Below, in pieces: positions 1-10,749 of a stretch of 64,000 nucleotides of DNA. The notes under the pieces are model-generated. The model was not told the DNA's origin, did no database searches, and saw only the letters and a program-made list of their open reading frames with translations. Numbering within the stretch: position 1 is the first letter of the stretch; every line of letters begins with the position of its first letter. The translations under genes were made by a program, and so were the position numbers. The DNA is from Lepraria neglecta (lineage: Eukaryota; Ascomycota; Lecanoromycetes; Lecanorales; Stereocaulaceae), in contig CM065646.1 of NCBI GenBank assembly GCA_033220425.1, forward strand, positions 503,501 through 567,500. Direction: 5' to 3'.

Positions 1-641
1 TCCACGCAAGATGTTTCGATGCTGGGGACGAAGAAGCCGTAAAAGCGGTAGTCGACGAAGCAATTGAGAAATATGGACATCTGGATATAATGTTCGCCAA
101 TGCCGGCATCGTCGGCACCAACAAGCTTTTTACAGAAATAGAAGGGGACCAATTTATGAAGACCCTAAAGACCAACGTACTCTCCGTGTTCGTGGCTATA
201 AAACATGCCGCGAAAGCTATGATGAAGACCTCTGAAGAGAAGAAATACCCATGCGGCAGCATCATTGCTACGAGCTCGGTAGCGGGCTTAAGATCGAATG
301 CTGGATCTACAGATTATTCAGCTAGTAAGGCAGCGGTACGGAGTCTAGTACAAACAACGGCATACCAGCTCTCAGGCACAGGAATAAGAGTTAATGCAAT
401 TATGCCCGGACTAATAGAAACAGGCATGACAGCTCCGTTGTTTTCAATGGCAAGAGCAAGGGGGACAGAGGGGAAGGTCGGCCAATTGAATCCCACGAGA
501 AGAGGCGCGGTAGCAGATGAGGTAGCGAGAGTGGCGCTCTTTCTGGGGAGCGACGAGGCTAGTTATGTCAATGGGCAGGGGTGGGCCGTCGACGGAGGTC
601 TGTCGGCTGGACACCCTGTTGTACCAGGGAAACTGGCATGA
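1..641 (+). CDS. Short-chain dehydrogenase/reductase, 5' end outside window
   Basis: This is the C-terminal three quarters or so of a classical SDR-family NAD(P)(H) oxidoreductase. The reading frame is open from the window edge (codons starting at base 3), so the first in-window ATG at 90 is internal and the N-terminal cofactor glycine motif lies upstream. Visible family features are the NAG motif (FANAG, near base 95), the catalytic Ser in TSSVAG, the YSASK active-site Tyr/Lys pair, and the C-terminal GSDEASYVNGQ and VDGG segments. All catalytic residues are present and the frame is uninterrupted to TGA at 639-641. Substrate cannot be assigned; this family includes enzymes of lipid, sugar and secondary metabolism. 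No intron is visible in the part seen. Confidence 0.93.
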   Translation, partial: HARCFDAGDEEAVKAVVDEAIEKYGHLDIMFANAGIVGTNKLFTEIEGDQFMKTLKTNVLSVFVAIKHAAKAMMKTSEEKKYPCGSIIATSSVAGLRSNAGSTDYSASKAAVRSLVQTTAYQLSGTGIRVNAIMPGLIETGMTAPLFSMARARGTEGKVGQLNPTRRGAVADEVARVALFLGSDEASYVNGQGWAVDGGLSAGHPVVPGKLA

Positions 642-1185
642 GGAAGAGCTAGCCGTCTTGGTGATAAAAGGACAGAGAGATGGAGAAGCAGAGAAACGCG
701 TTGACAATACAAAACAACGACGAGCGTGGATTGCATGAAGAACATTGAGGAAATAAATACGTCCATGAGAAGAGCCTGGTTGAGAGCTTTGCAGAGCTAG
801 AACCCGGAAAATTTGGAAGAAACTTGATCCATCAAGCCAAAAGCTACTTCAGTTTGTCTGCCACCTCTGTCTTACATACACAGCCGGTTTCCAGTCCTTT
901 TCATCACTTTACCATATACAACATTTTCATTTTCAGAAAAATGGATTGCTGCGCCGCCTAACTCATCACACAACCCCATTGGCGGCTCATTCGCATACGG
1001 CATTAAATCAACGGTGCGGATATCAAGTTTGATTCATGTTAAATCTCATGCGCAAAATGCTTACTACCTCAAGTGTTGAAGGCATCAATCACCCCCACAA
1101 CCCCCCAAAAAAAACCAGGAACCCATTCTTTCTCCACCTTTCTACCATCTCAAATCTTTCGCTTACAAGCAAAACCACCAACACC
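642..1185. promoter_or_regulatory. Intergenic, upstream region of first secreted paralogue
   Basis: No gene is seen. The block from about 978 to 1085 resembles the block from about 1987 to 2085 that precedes the second paralogue: both hold a TTGGCGG...TTCGCAT element and TCTCATGCGCAAA, followed by a CCTCAA(A)GTG stretch. The promoter was therefore duplicated together with the gene. Confidence 0.5.
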
Positions 1186-1740
1186 ATGACTATCTTCCTT
1201 CGTCTCTCCCTCCTCCTAAAATCTCTCCTCTACGCCTCCACCTCCACCACTACCGCCGTCACCCTCACTACCCCGCACCCCTCAAACTCAACATCCCCAC
1301 CACCATCCCGCCTCACCACTCCCTACCGCTGCTTCCCCATCTCCCGCCACTTCACGACCCCGCGCCCCCTCTTCCCCGACTGCATCGCCGCGATCCTCCT
1401 CCTCCCCAACAGCGATGCACTCGGCACTTTCCATACTTCGGGGCCCATAGACGACTATAGTCTCCCCGTCCAAAAAACGAGCGGGACGTGCAGAGTCATA
1501 ATTGATCTAGTAAGCGTGGTAGCTGAGGAGAAGGACTCGTGGGCGGGCTTAATTGTGGTGGCTGGGAAATTGAATGTGCAATGTGTACTTATTCCTAGTA
1601 CTGGGAGGAGGTTTGCTGGGGGTATTAGTTATGCGGGGGTTGAGCAAAGGGTAAGTGTTAGGTTGGATTGTAACCCGCTTGGGGATAGTGGCGGCGGAGA
1701 TGGGAATGAGGCGGTGGTGGGAGTGGGTGATAGTGGGTGA
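1186..1740 (+). CDS. Small secreted protein, tandem paralogue 1 (intronless)
   Basis: Predicted 184-residue secreted protein of unknown function. The start at 1186 is chosen over the upstream ATG at 1036 because it places a hydrophobic signal peptide (MTIFLRLSLLLKSLLYAS) at the N-terminus and matches the start of the neighbouring paralogue. The middle carries a pattern shared with the gene at 2142: PDC-A-I-LLPN, then FHT-G--D-Y-LP, then GTC-V--DLVS, then W and LNV-CV. Four cysteines in this core may form disulfides. The first third is rich in Ser, Thr and Pro. Unlike its paralogue it reads straight through the position of the paralogue's intron. The tail diverges and is Gly-rich. No known domain was recognised. 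Confidence 0.7.
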   Translation: MTIFLRLSLLLKSLLYASTSTTTAVTLTTPHPSNSTSPPPSRLTTPYRCFPISRHFTTPRPLFPDCIAAILLLPNSDALGTFHTSGPIDDYSLPVQKTSGTCRVIIDLVSVVAEEKDSWAGLIVVAGKLNVQCVLIPSTGRRFAGGISYAGVEQRVSVRLDCNPLGDSGGGDGNEAVVGVGDSG

Positions 1741-2141
1741 TCTTGTGTCATCTTTTTAAACGTATTTCCAAAGCGACGGGCTGCGGCGTCGAAAACATTT
1801 GGACGATTATAGCGAGGTTGAGAGTGGTGCTTCGTGTGGCGGCGTGGCCGTAAGCAAAGTATCTCAGAAACTTCAAACATCAATTCTCGCCTGTTTCTTC
1901 AGTCTTCGTTGCGTCCACGTCTCTCGTTCTTTGTTGCATTGACCCTTTGGTCTCGGTTCAAGGATGTCCGCCGCACAGCCAAAAGCCCTTGTTGGCGGGT
2001 CGTTCGCATGTAGAGGCTATGCGCACAAGTCTCATGCGCAAACTGATATGCACTTCCGAAAAGACCCTCAAAGTGTCAATTGTGTCGTCCACAATCCCGA
2101 CCCAACGTTCTCCTTATTCGTCGACAGCAAGCAGACAAACC
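1741..2141. promoter_or_regulatory. Intergenic, duplicated promoter of second paralogue
   Basis: No gene is seen. It contains the second copy of the TTGGCGG/TTCGCAT and TCTCATGCGCAAA blocks described upstream of the first paralogue, which points to tandem duplication of gene plus promoter. Confidence 0.5.
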
Positions 2142-2737
2142 ATGAATTTCTTCACTCAATTTTCCCTCCTGCTCCTCCTCTTGGCCCCTGCTATCGCCCT
2201 CACTCTCTCTGCACCCTCCTACGCGACCATTCCAGCAAACAGCAACTACCAATGCTCCACCTCCCCCCAAGGTTACGAACCTAGAGCCTCCCGTCCTACC
2301 TTCCCGGACTGCGAAGCAACAATCCAACTCCTCCCGAATAAGGGCGCCGAGATCGGGCGTTTCCACACTGGCGGCGCTACCGACGTTTACAAATTGCCCT
2401 TCGATACGGCGATGGGAACTTGTAAGGTTGGCGTTGACCTGGTTAGTGCGGCGGGTGAGGAGGAGAGCATGTGGGGTGAGATTCGACGACGGGCGGGCTG
2501 GTTGAATGTTGCGTGTGTTGATACGGGGTTTTATGGGGGGTATACGTACGCCTTTTGATTTGGACTTGCGCTCAATTATGAAGCGATTATTTGAGTCGTA
2601 TTGAAGAAGAGCTGACTTGGGAATCGCATAGGTACGTTGGGGTGAATGGTAGGATTAGGATCACGATCACGTATAATGCGGCGGAAGAGAGCGGTGGGAG
2701 CAATGAAACGGTTGCTGAGGCGGTGGAGGCGAGGTAG
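2142..2737 (+). CDS. Small secreted protein, tandem paralogue 2 (one intron)
   Basis: Predicted secreted protein of about 169 residues, paralogous to the gene at 1186. Exons are 2142-2545 and 2632-2737. The intron, 2546-2631, starts GTACGC and ends ATAG; removing it joins ...GGYT to YVGVNGR, which aligns with GGISYAGVEQR of the intronless paralogue. The signal peptide is clear (MNFFTQFSLLLLLLAPAIA), followed by the shared core PDCEATIQLLPN, GRFHTGG, GTCKVGVDLVS and WLNVACV. Without splicing the frame ends at 2558, which would remove the conserved tail, so the spliced model is preferred. Function is unknown. Its size, cysteines and secretion fit an effector-like or cell-surface role, but that is only inference. 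Confidence 0.72.
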
Positions 2738-3050
2738 CGCTGGGAGGTCTTGTTTGAGTGAGGCGATAGGAGCCAGCAAGACGTGTCGTGCTGTTGCCAA
2801 AGCTCTGAATTGAGGTCTCCCGAGTCATGGCTCGGCGTGCTCGAACAAGGCGTATCGAGACTTCAGTTTTCAATTCTCATTTGATGGGAAAAGGGACCTC
2901 GCCTGACAAAAAGCAAACGTTCAGGCTGAAGTGCGTCGGAAAGTCTGAGAAGAATTCCATGATTGGGCGCAGAAATAGGGATCTGCCAGCTTGGCGGGCA
3001 TTGCAAAATGCATAGATCGAAACTTTCTATCTCATAAATGTCCGATAAAG
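2738..3050. other. Intergenic, nothing recognised
   Basis: This is a short spacer between the 3' ends of the secreted paralogue and BCD1, which are convergent. Only short unsupported reading frames are present. Confidence 0.5.
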
Positions 3051-4515
3051 TCACAACAACCCAGTAAGGTCCTTGAGATCCTTGCCCAATACCTCAAGCA
3101 AGCGACCCTCGTCGACTTCGCCCTCCTCGAGGGGCTCTCTTGTTCTAGCTTCTGCCTCCTTGTATCCTTCGATTAGCCCATCTCCAAGTCCAACCTCTGC
3201 ATTCATTTCCTTCTTGGCTGTGGCAAAAAAGTCCTCTTCACCAATAAATCCATCGGGCAGTCTGTCCTCTGGCTGGCGATGCAGTACGTAGATTGTAGGA
3301 AATTCGAGGACAAGCCTGTTCGTAAGTGACGTTGCTAGATTTGAATCGGGTGAGAGGGATATGAGGACGGGTTGCTTTGAAGGTAGGGATGGATGATGTA
3401 GGTGGAACGTAAGGCTTATTTTTGATGCTGGCTGAGTGGTTTCGGAAGTGGTTGTAGGTAATCCAGATCTTGCTAGTGGTTCTGATTGCGAGTCGTTGGC
3501 ATGGTCCGTAGGAGCGACACTTGGATCGATTTCTTCATGAATTCTTTCGTTGTCCGGTCCTTCCTTCTCGGGATGACGCTGCTCCTGCCTACGTTGCGGA
3601 GGTATCTCCAGAGCTTCATTTTCGTCCTGGCAAGTACCAACTTCGTTTTCTTCCTTCTCTCGGCTGCATTTAGTGGTTCCGTTGACTGCCAGTTCCTGCC
3701 CAAGCGGATTGTCCCGCTCATGTGTAATATCGTCGCCATTGGATAAAACTCGCTCTTGGATAGGTTTATTGGTTATTGCCGTGTTTATTGGAGCATTCTC
3801 GAGTCCCTCATGGTTCTTCTTCCGTTTCTTCATGGGTCTATAGGGATCCAATGTGCCAATATGCGCAGTGTATGCCTTAGCTATTGATTGGTCTTCAGGA
3901 CATCTGCCCAGCGCCTTACTTCCATCTGGATGCACCCACTCCACAGTCCAGACCAGATTTTTTCTAACCGCAAGTCATCAGTATGAGAGCCTCCGCTACA
4001 TATTCCGCGGAGGTGTCTGACGTACCTTTTAGTAACCAGAGTCTCATTCTGCTTGCTCCTTGTCATGCCTTTAGGCGCCTTTGCAACAACAACACCACAT
4101 CTTTCGAGAGCAGCCTCCAATTTTGTCTCCCCTTTCTTCACGTTATTCTTCCTAGTGCTCGGTTCCTGCAGAACGACTCCTCTAGATGTAGCATCTTTCT
4201 CTGCATTGTCGAGTTCTCGCTCAATGCTTGTGAGATAATTGTAGTCATGATCGATTCCTTTTGGGGTCGCAAGATCTTTCTGCTTGATGTAGACTGTGGG
4301 ATCGCGGAGGCCATTGCATTGTGCCCATTGCTTATGGCGCTTTATGCAGGGAAGAGAGCATGTGAGGGCAGAGCAGCGAGGACAGCGGTATTTGTGGGGC
4401 CTGACATGGCTTGAATTAACAAACAGTCAGCGAACGAAGCTGGTGAAAGTCTGGAACTCGATGCTTACCAGATTGTGCAGAGAGAACTAAGGAGTGGATC
4501 CGACATGGCTCGCAT
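3051..4515 (-). CDS. bcd1: Box C/D snoRNA assembly protein Bcd1 (HIT zinc finger)
   Basis: Predicted 447-residue nuclear protein needed for box C/D snoRNP assembly in yeast (family knowledge). Three exons on the minus strand: 4515-4469, 4409-4026 and 3963-3051. Introns are GTAAGC...CAAG and GTACGT...TTAG, and the phases sum to a whole frame. The first splice completes the zf-HIT finger: CTIC from exon 1, then CPRC, CSLPC, H and C from exon 2, giving the two-zinc Cys/His set. It is followed by the helix-rich Bcd1 segment (IDHDYNYLTSIERE) and, across the second splice, the conserved LVWTVEWVHPDG motif. The middle is Glu/Lys-rich and disordered; the C-terminus has FPTIYVLH and an acidic EEGEVDEGRLLEVLG tail. 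A second in-frame ATG lies at 4506. It is conserved and intact. Confidence 0.9.
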
Positions 4516-5457
4516 GGCAATGCTGAGATGGGAGGACCTCAAAGATTTAGCTTACTCGGCTTACTTTCTTCAGATTATTTCTATCTGCGGGTACATATCG
4601 ATAAGGATATATCTTGGCGCCAAGATATCGGGCAATTGTGGTGCAAGAGGAGCAGAACGCAAGCCAGTTGTTGCTCGAGGAGAGCAGGTACAAAGATGGT
4701 CCGAGCTCAAGAGGAGTGTTTCTAGTCGAAAGTGAAGGAGATTTTAACTTCCCACCTCCGATTGCAAAGGGAGAAAAATCTCAAAACTCGATCTTTATTT
4801 TTTATACTACAACATTTGTTCTCATTAAGTTAATAATATTCAGCACACTTTTTGGAGTATTTTCGTGTGCGTCACACTTTTTACAAGACGCCCAAAGTTG
4901 GAAATTTTTCGGATCACCTTTGTTTACTTGGGCTCCAGGTGTTTATATCTTTAAGATGATAATATCCTTACAGATATACTTAGTCGTTAAGGTCGAGAGG
5001 TAACGATAAAATTTTACATCAGATGATCAGAGGTTAAATCATTTATTAGAGTAATTAGAGTAGAGACAAAGGTTTTAGCAGATAAATGATTTCCGACGAT
5101 AATATTGATCGAGACTTTATAGAGCATCCTATATACTAGATATAGCATAGAGGTTATAAAGCTTTAAAAGTAAAGTTGTCGGAGCTAAAAGAAAAGAGTA
5201 GGGTGGGAGGGAATAAGGGGCAGAGATCGAGGTAGAGACCAGAGGTGAAGCGGTGACGAATTGATCGCTAGAGAGCGCGGCGGGTGATGTTGGGTCCTTG
5301 GCTATTGAGTCACAGCTGATTCCGTTACAAATACGGGCTCTTAGGATATACTACCCGTAGGCATTCCGAGGGTCAGGCCATCGCTAAAGCCATTATCTAG
5401 CTATAGCCTTTGGCCATACACAACGAGAGCAATTGCTAGAGGTTGAAGTGAACGCAA
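4516..5457. other. AT-rich intergenic block, possible repeat relic
   Basis: From about 4780 to 5180 the sequence is markedly AT-rich with many TA steps and no coding frame, unlike the genes on both sides. The look is that of a RIP-mutated or degenerate repeat, but no terminal repeats or transposase fragment were found. The part up to about 4700 is the BCD1 upstream region. Confidence 0.4.
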
Positions 5458-5985
5458 TCAATCCTCGAGATTATCGATTTCCAACGCCTGGAGCCACTCG
5501 ATAGCAAGGAATAGATGGACGCAGGAGTCTACCTGAGGTTCGAGCTCAGTAATTGATGTCATTGAATACACTTGTCCAGTAACTCTTCTAATACGACCAT
5601 GAAACTGACCACCTGAAGTTGAAAACATGTTGGAGAGAGTGTCCCCGTGCTTGTGCCGTCCGATAAAATGCGGTCTATTGATTATTGTCAACTAATACTT
5701 GCGCTTTTGAAAGGGTTACCCTACCTCTTGGTATCTACCGTCGGCTCCGTATATGACTTTGAGAGCCTCAGGATCTGCTACTGAGACGTGATATGGCCCA
5801 ATCCTTACTAATGGCCCGTACTTTTCATAGAGCCGGATGCTCGTCGCCGGCATGTCTTGCCTCCAAACAATGGCGAACCGCCAGATGCTGCTAAAACTGG
5901 CCAACCAGGGTCTAGGGATACGGCGGAGCCTACTGCGATATCTAATGAAGAGGATGTAGAGACCGAGTAATCTAAGCAGAGTAAG
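5458..5985 (-). pseudogene. Cytochrome P450 N-terminal fragment
   Basis: This is a remnant of a microsomal P450 of the fungal pisatin-demethylase-like type. Part 1 (5985-5728) reads a membrane anchor-like start, then RRIPRPWLASFSS, YEKYGPLVRIGPYHVSVAD and ALKVIYGADGRYQE, the classic helix A/beta-1 region. A probable intron (GTAGGG...TATTAG) leads to part 2 (to 5458), with FSTSGGQFHGRIRRVTGQ-YSM, the region before helix C. The frame then ends at TGA. No ATG stands in frame at the N-terminus, and the I-helix, ExxR and heme-Cys regions are absent: the AT-rich block begins there. About 170 of the usual 500 residues remain, so it cannot encode an enzyme. Confidence 0.8.
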
Positions 5986-5988
5986 CAA

Positions 5989-6593
5989 CGCTCTTGAAGG
6001 CTACCTAATTAATAACTTCTTAGCGGTTTAGGCGGTTAGTTTGCCTTTTTGACCCTCATAGTTGGACCGGTTTGCGTCCAAAACCAGCTCATTCAAACTA
6101 TCAAGAGCGTTGAGAGTAAGACATTGGTGGTCGTGCATGTGTTCGGTAAAGAGATGTGGTTGACAGACAAGACTTGTGCTTGGGCTAATTCAGGTTGGAA
6201 CATTACTTCAATCTATGAATCGCCATGTATGATACAGAGACCTTAGATGTTTCTTTCGAGGGTTTTTTCCTTTGCTGATATTTGATTGGCGCACGTAAAA
6301 CATATTTATCATAAAATCAAACAGGCCACGGATTCTGCGTCAAGCTATTATAGGACAATGGCACTGGTGGTATAACCAGAAGTGGGGGACGTCCTGCTAT
6401 ATAGGAGTCCACGACCATCGGAAACAGCAGTCTCAGTCATACCAGAGAGTCGGCCAACCGAGGTAGAAGAATCTGAGCTGAAAGGGTGCGAGGCTTCTTT
6501 TGAAATGCAGGGTATGGCCGATCAGATGGGTTGAGATCGGTACTATCAAGAGCAAAACTTGTTGTTGGACCTCTGAGACTCAGTCACAAATCC
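5989..6593. other. Intergenic, MFS upstream region
   Basis: This is the spacer between the 5' side of the P450 fragment and the MFS gene, two divergent genes. Nothing else was recognised. Confidence 0.4.
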
Positions 6594-8136
6594 ATGGCCT
6601 CCTCTTCTGCTGTCCATGCGGTCGAGAATGACGAGCAAGATCCAACCGATTCCAGCTCGGCAGGGGACAAGGGGCCGCCCTGTGTCCCCGGGCTTGACAT
6701 TTCCAAGCCGGAAACGAAAGCCGTGGGCACCCTCTCTGGAATACCTGACGGTGGATTCGTTGTATGGTTACAATACGCGGGCTCCTTCTTCCTTTTTTTC
6801 AACGGCTTTGGCATGGTGAACTCCTTCGGTATATCTCCAGAAGTCCTCGTCTCGTTCCTCAGCGCTAAATCTAGCAAAGGCGTTTTCCAAAGCTACTACG
6901 AGCAAAATGGCCTCCGCGCAGAACCCGTATCCAATATTGCGTGGATCGGATCTCTCCAAGCATGTCTGCTAATAGGTGTAAGCATTTTCCCAGGTCCGCT
7001 GTTCAACCGGGGTTACTTGCGCTGTTTCATATTCAGTGGGGCTTTTGCCCTAGTCTTTGGCATGATGATGACAAGTCTGTATTCTCAGTACTGGCAATTC
7101 ATCCTCGCTCAGGGACTGGTGGTCGGAATTGGTTGTGGGTTGCACTTTGTGCCCGGTATTGCTCTACTTCCGATGTATTTCTCGAGAAAGAAGGCTCTCG
7201 CGCAGGGAATTGGGGCCAGTGGGAGTAGTTTGGGTGAGTGCACGACACCAACTCTTTGACACGAGTGACTGACAGCCATTACAGGTGGGATCATCTACCC
7301 GATTATTTTTCATGAGCTGCAGCCACGCATTGGTTTTGGATGGACTGTACGTCTCATGGCATTCATTATGCTGGTAACTCTCAGTATCCCCATGCTAGGC
7401 ATGAGGATGCGGGTTAAGCCCTCTACAACGAAGTTGGTTGATCTAGTCGCTTGGAAAGAAGTACCGTATACAACGGTTGGGGTTGCGGAATTCTTCGGTT
7501 ATATGGGTGTCTATATACCCTTTTTCTACGTTCAGCTTTTTGCTAGCGAGAGGACTGATGGAAATGAATCCTTTGCGGTGTACCTGCTCGTCTTACTCAA
7601 CGTGGGATCTTTCTTCGGTAGGATTGTAAGTGCTGATAATAGTCGCCATGCTTGTTCGCTAATCTCCTGTAGATCCCGAACTACATCGCTGACATAGTTG
7701 GACCTATGAATGTGCTTGCCCCCTGCTGCTTGGTTACGGCTTTGCTGGCTTTTGTTTGGATCGATATCAAGAATCAAGCAGGTATGATCGTGTTCTGCAT
7801 CTTCTACGGGTAGGGATCGGATTTTTAAAGCTTCAGCAGGTCTGCCAAATAGCTGACCATGTCGCACAGGTTCTTTTCTGGAACTCTTGTCTCGATTCCG
7901 CCGACTGTCGCAGTCACTTTGTCCCCTCATTGACTGTAATTGGGGTTCGCATGGGTATGCTATTTGTACCAGTCGCAGCTGGTCTCCTTGTTGGTAACCC
8001 GATCGCTGGTGCCCTATTACGCAATGGTTGGATCGACTTGCAAGTGTTCTGTGGAGCGGTGGTAGCCTTCTCAGGTATCTGTGTTGCGGCTGCTAGGTGT
8101 GCAAAGGTTGGGCTGGGTCTCAATTTGAAAGCATAG
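6594..8136 (+). pseudogene. MFS monocarboxylate-type transporter with frameshift in last exon
   Basis: Plasma-membrane 12-TM transporter of the fungal monocarboxylate (MCT/SLC16-like) family, shown by PDGGFVVWLQYAGSFF at TM1, WIGSLQACLL, and GASGSSLGGIIYP in the middle. Exons are 6594-7233, 7285-7625, 7673-7809 and 7870-8136, with standard splice sites and matching phases. The start at 6594 precedes a hydrophilic N-terminal tail (MASSSAVHAVEND). In exon 4 the frame FFSGTLVSIPPTVAVTLSP runs into TGA at 7931-7933. The next frame continues as LTVIGVRMGM and GLLVGNPIAGALL to TAG at 8134-8136, exactly as the family does. One extra base in the C run near 7922-7926 would restore the frame, so this is either a real one-base loss or an assembly error. 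Convergent with the adenylation gene, 59 bases away. Confidence 0.8.
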
Positions 8137-8195
8137 ATCACTGAATGGCACGTCTAATTCTCAGCCGGAGTTGGTTTGAGTTCGTATAGATAAAT

Positions 8196-10008
8196 CTACT
8201 CTCTCCCGGAGTCCCGATACAAGCCGCTCACCTCGTCCTGATATAATTCAATTGTTACTCTCCTCATCACCGTGCCCTTTGCAGTCCATACGAAAGGGTT
8301 TGCAGGTGTTGCCAGTATTGTTGATTCCTTCGTGAGGCGCACGATATCTATGCAACCTTCGTTGGCCTTATTCACCACTGGCCAGACTTCATCAATGACG
8401 TCTTTGTCTTGCTGCGGAATGTTCGCTGGTAATCTGTCTCTCACAAGGTCCAAAATCAAGAAAGGTCTCTCTCTTCCGTGGCCTCCAATGATCGCAGCTC
8501 GCACATCAGAGTGATTGCATATGGTACCTTCCATGTGTGATGCGGGAAGGCTATTGCCATGAGATAAAGTGACAAGATCGTCGCTACGGCCAGCAAAAGC
8601 CCACAGGTCTGATTTCGTTGGATATCTAACCATCAAATCATTTGTTGGGAATCGATCCAAGTGCGGGTACACCATGAAAACCTGCTGCCAGCGCTCTAGA
8701 CCTCCCTTTCGACGAAAAACGGCCTCGTACAATTCTTTGGTCCTGTGTTCAAAGTCGAGACCGATAGAAGGGCAGAATCTGTGGTAGTTCCACTCAGGCT
8801 CATCGTGGATTCTAACATAGTAAGGTCCCGCCTCTGTGCTACCGAGAGCTGACACAAGTTTGACGTGCTGCGAAATTGCATCTCCAGTGGCCTTGTTGAG
8901 ATCAGCTCCGGCGTAGTGCACGTATTTGATTTTTCGTAGGTGCTCAAGCATACTGGGCTCCCGGCAGAGATTCTCGAGAAGAGAGGGCGGGAGGATTACC
9001 CCTGTCACACTGCCCAGGGTCAATACCTGGTCAACAACGGCAGCAGTCGCTGGTCTGTGGGCAGGTCCCATCACAACGACCATGTCGAGTAGCACTGTCA
9101 TTTGGAGTACAGTAGTCATGCCAACAAACTACGCGAATGCTGCGATCAGTCACCGAAGCATGCTAATGACTCTCAAGATCACTCACATGAAGAGAGGGTA
9201 GCGGGGAATACCAGCGCTCATTCATATAGTGATGGCTCTGTAGCTGCTGAGTTGCCTCTGGCATAGTCAACGTGGCATCAAGCGAAGTCATCATAAGATT
9301 GCTGTAGACGATAGGTTTTGGAAGTCCTGAAAACCATTAGAGGACATAATACTTCAGGTCATGAAACACATGGTAGACTCATGACTTGCCCGTTGTTCCA
9401 GAGGTATGGAATATAATCCACGGATCGTTTTTTGCTTCTTCCCATGTTTTCGTGTAAGGATAATGCTTTGCATCCTGTGCAATGAGCCAACCACAATCAT
9501 CTGGAGTGTCTATGACTCGCATGCTCGAGCGGCCCTTGACGAGGAGTTCGACATCTGCTCTGTTGGATGCAGCGCATAGATAAGCTTGGCTCCCTGTTGC
9601 TTCAAGTAGATGGATCTGTGCCGCCGCAGTAACGAAGGATGACGGAAGTAGTATCTACACCTTGATAGTGAGTAAGCGCAGAATGGATAGTCACCTTTTC
9701 AAATGAATATGACTGACCTTTCGTCCGACTTTTGTTGCTGCGACAGCCAGGACAGGATATCGCAGATCTTTGGGACCGGCATAGGCGAAGGTATCAAAGG
9801 AGCCATTGCACTTGCCGAGCATGGAGTCTAGCCACCAGGAAGCATGATTGATGGCATCTGCGAATTGTTTGTAGCTTACATCGAAGAACCCATCGGAGAG
9901 GTCTTCACTTCTGGGAACAGAGGCATAGATTTTATCTGGGGCTTCTGCGGCATAATAGTCGATTGTTGAGGTTATGAGTCTCGCACCATGAGTGTCGTGC
10001 GAGGACAT
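8196..10008 (-). CDS. NRPS-like adenylation-domain protein lacking carrier and reductase domains
   Basis: Adenylate-forming enzyme of the fungal NRPS-like group (A domain of A-T-reductase enzymes). Four exons: 10008-9718, 9654-9390, 9326-9187 and 9128-8196; the frame totals 542 residues without a stop. Core motifs: the A3 P-loop IIFHTSGTTGLPKP (completed across intron 2), the A5-like ALGSTEAGPYY, the A7/A8-like FAGRSDDLVTLSHGN, and the A10-like lysine in WTAKGTVMRR. Intron 2 uses a GCAAGT donor (GC-AG); the other two are GT-AG. Family members normally continue with a phosphopantetheine carrier and a thioester-reductase domain, but here translation ends about 20 residues after A10 (SGLYRDSGRE). 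It could be a functional stand-alone domain or a truncated relic; all close neighbours are broken. The substrate is not predictable by eye. Confidence 0.82.
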
Positions 10009-10749
10009 TCTAGCGTTCAAATAGGACAGGGTGTTATAGAGTCGACGAACACTTAGTGAAGTCTGAATGCTTTAGACGCATTTTTGGCTGAGCATCTGCT
10101 CTGTACTCAATGACAATTCCCAAAAGGATATAATGACCCTCAGTACATGACTCAGGCTGCGAATCACCGATCTCTGCAGCCACGAGCCTTTGACGCATCC
10201 CTCGGATATGGGACTAAAGGCGGATGATAACATACGGTCCGGCGAACATAGCTCCATCTCACCGCTGTCTCAACACAACATGACATTACGTTTTTCGAAC
10301 CTTACAACCCTGAGAGGTTTCTTGATGTAGGTGATTGGCGCGGAAATTACGCATCCTCTCTCGGTGCTCTGACCATTTTGGGACGCCACTTGTAACCCCT
10401 GCATTACGGTCGAATTCCAAAGTCCCGACCCTAGACTTTATTAGGGGCGACCTACAGCCTTGCCGTATGGTACCCTGACCACCCTTATACCCGCCCATCC
10501 AAACAGTGAGCCATGACGCAGTCGTCCCTGTCACAAATAACGATCCTCTCTGCGGTGTTAATCTTGCCAGAATCGCTTTGGGATGCGTCCTATCATTGTC
10601 GTTCTGGTCTAGAAGCCCGGATCTCCAATCGTGGTCGATTCATTATTATGTTGCTTCGGTATTGAAGGTATTAATCTTACACTGTATATGAATCCCCCTC
10701 TGCCTTACCTACTTTTGCTGTTTGAGCAAACATAATACGAAACGCCCAG
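10009..10749. other. Intergenic between divergent genes
   Basis: This is the shared upstream region of the adenylation gene (minus) and the rhodopsin-like gene (plus). No further coding frame was recognised, and no regulatory motif can be named with confidence. Confidence 0.4.

Noticed and set aside
1036-1185. Longer N-terminus of the first secreted paralogue
   Set aside because: The extension would bury the signal peptide and has no counterpart in the second paralogue.
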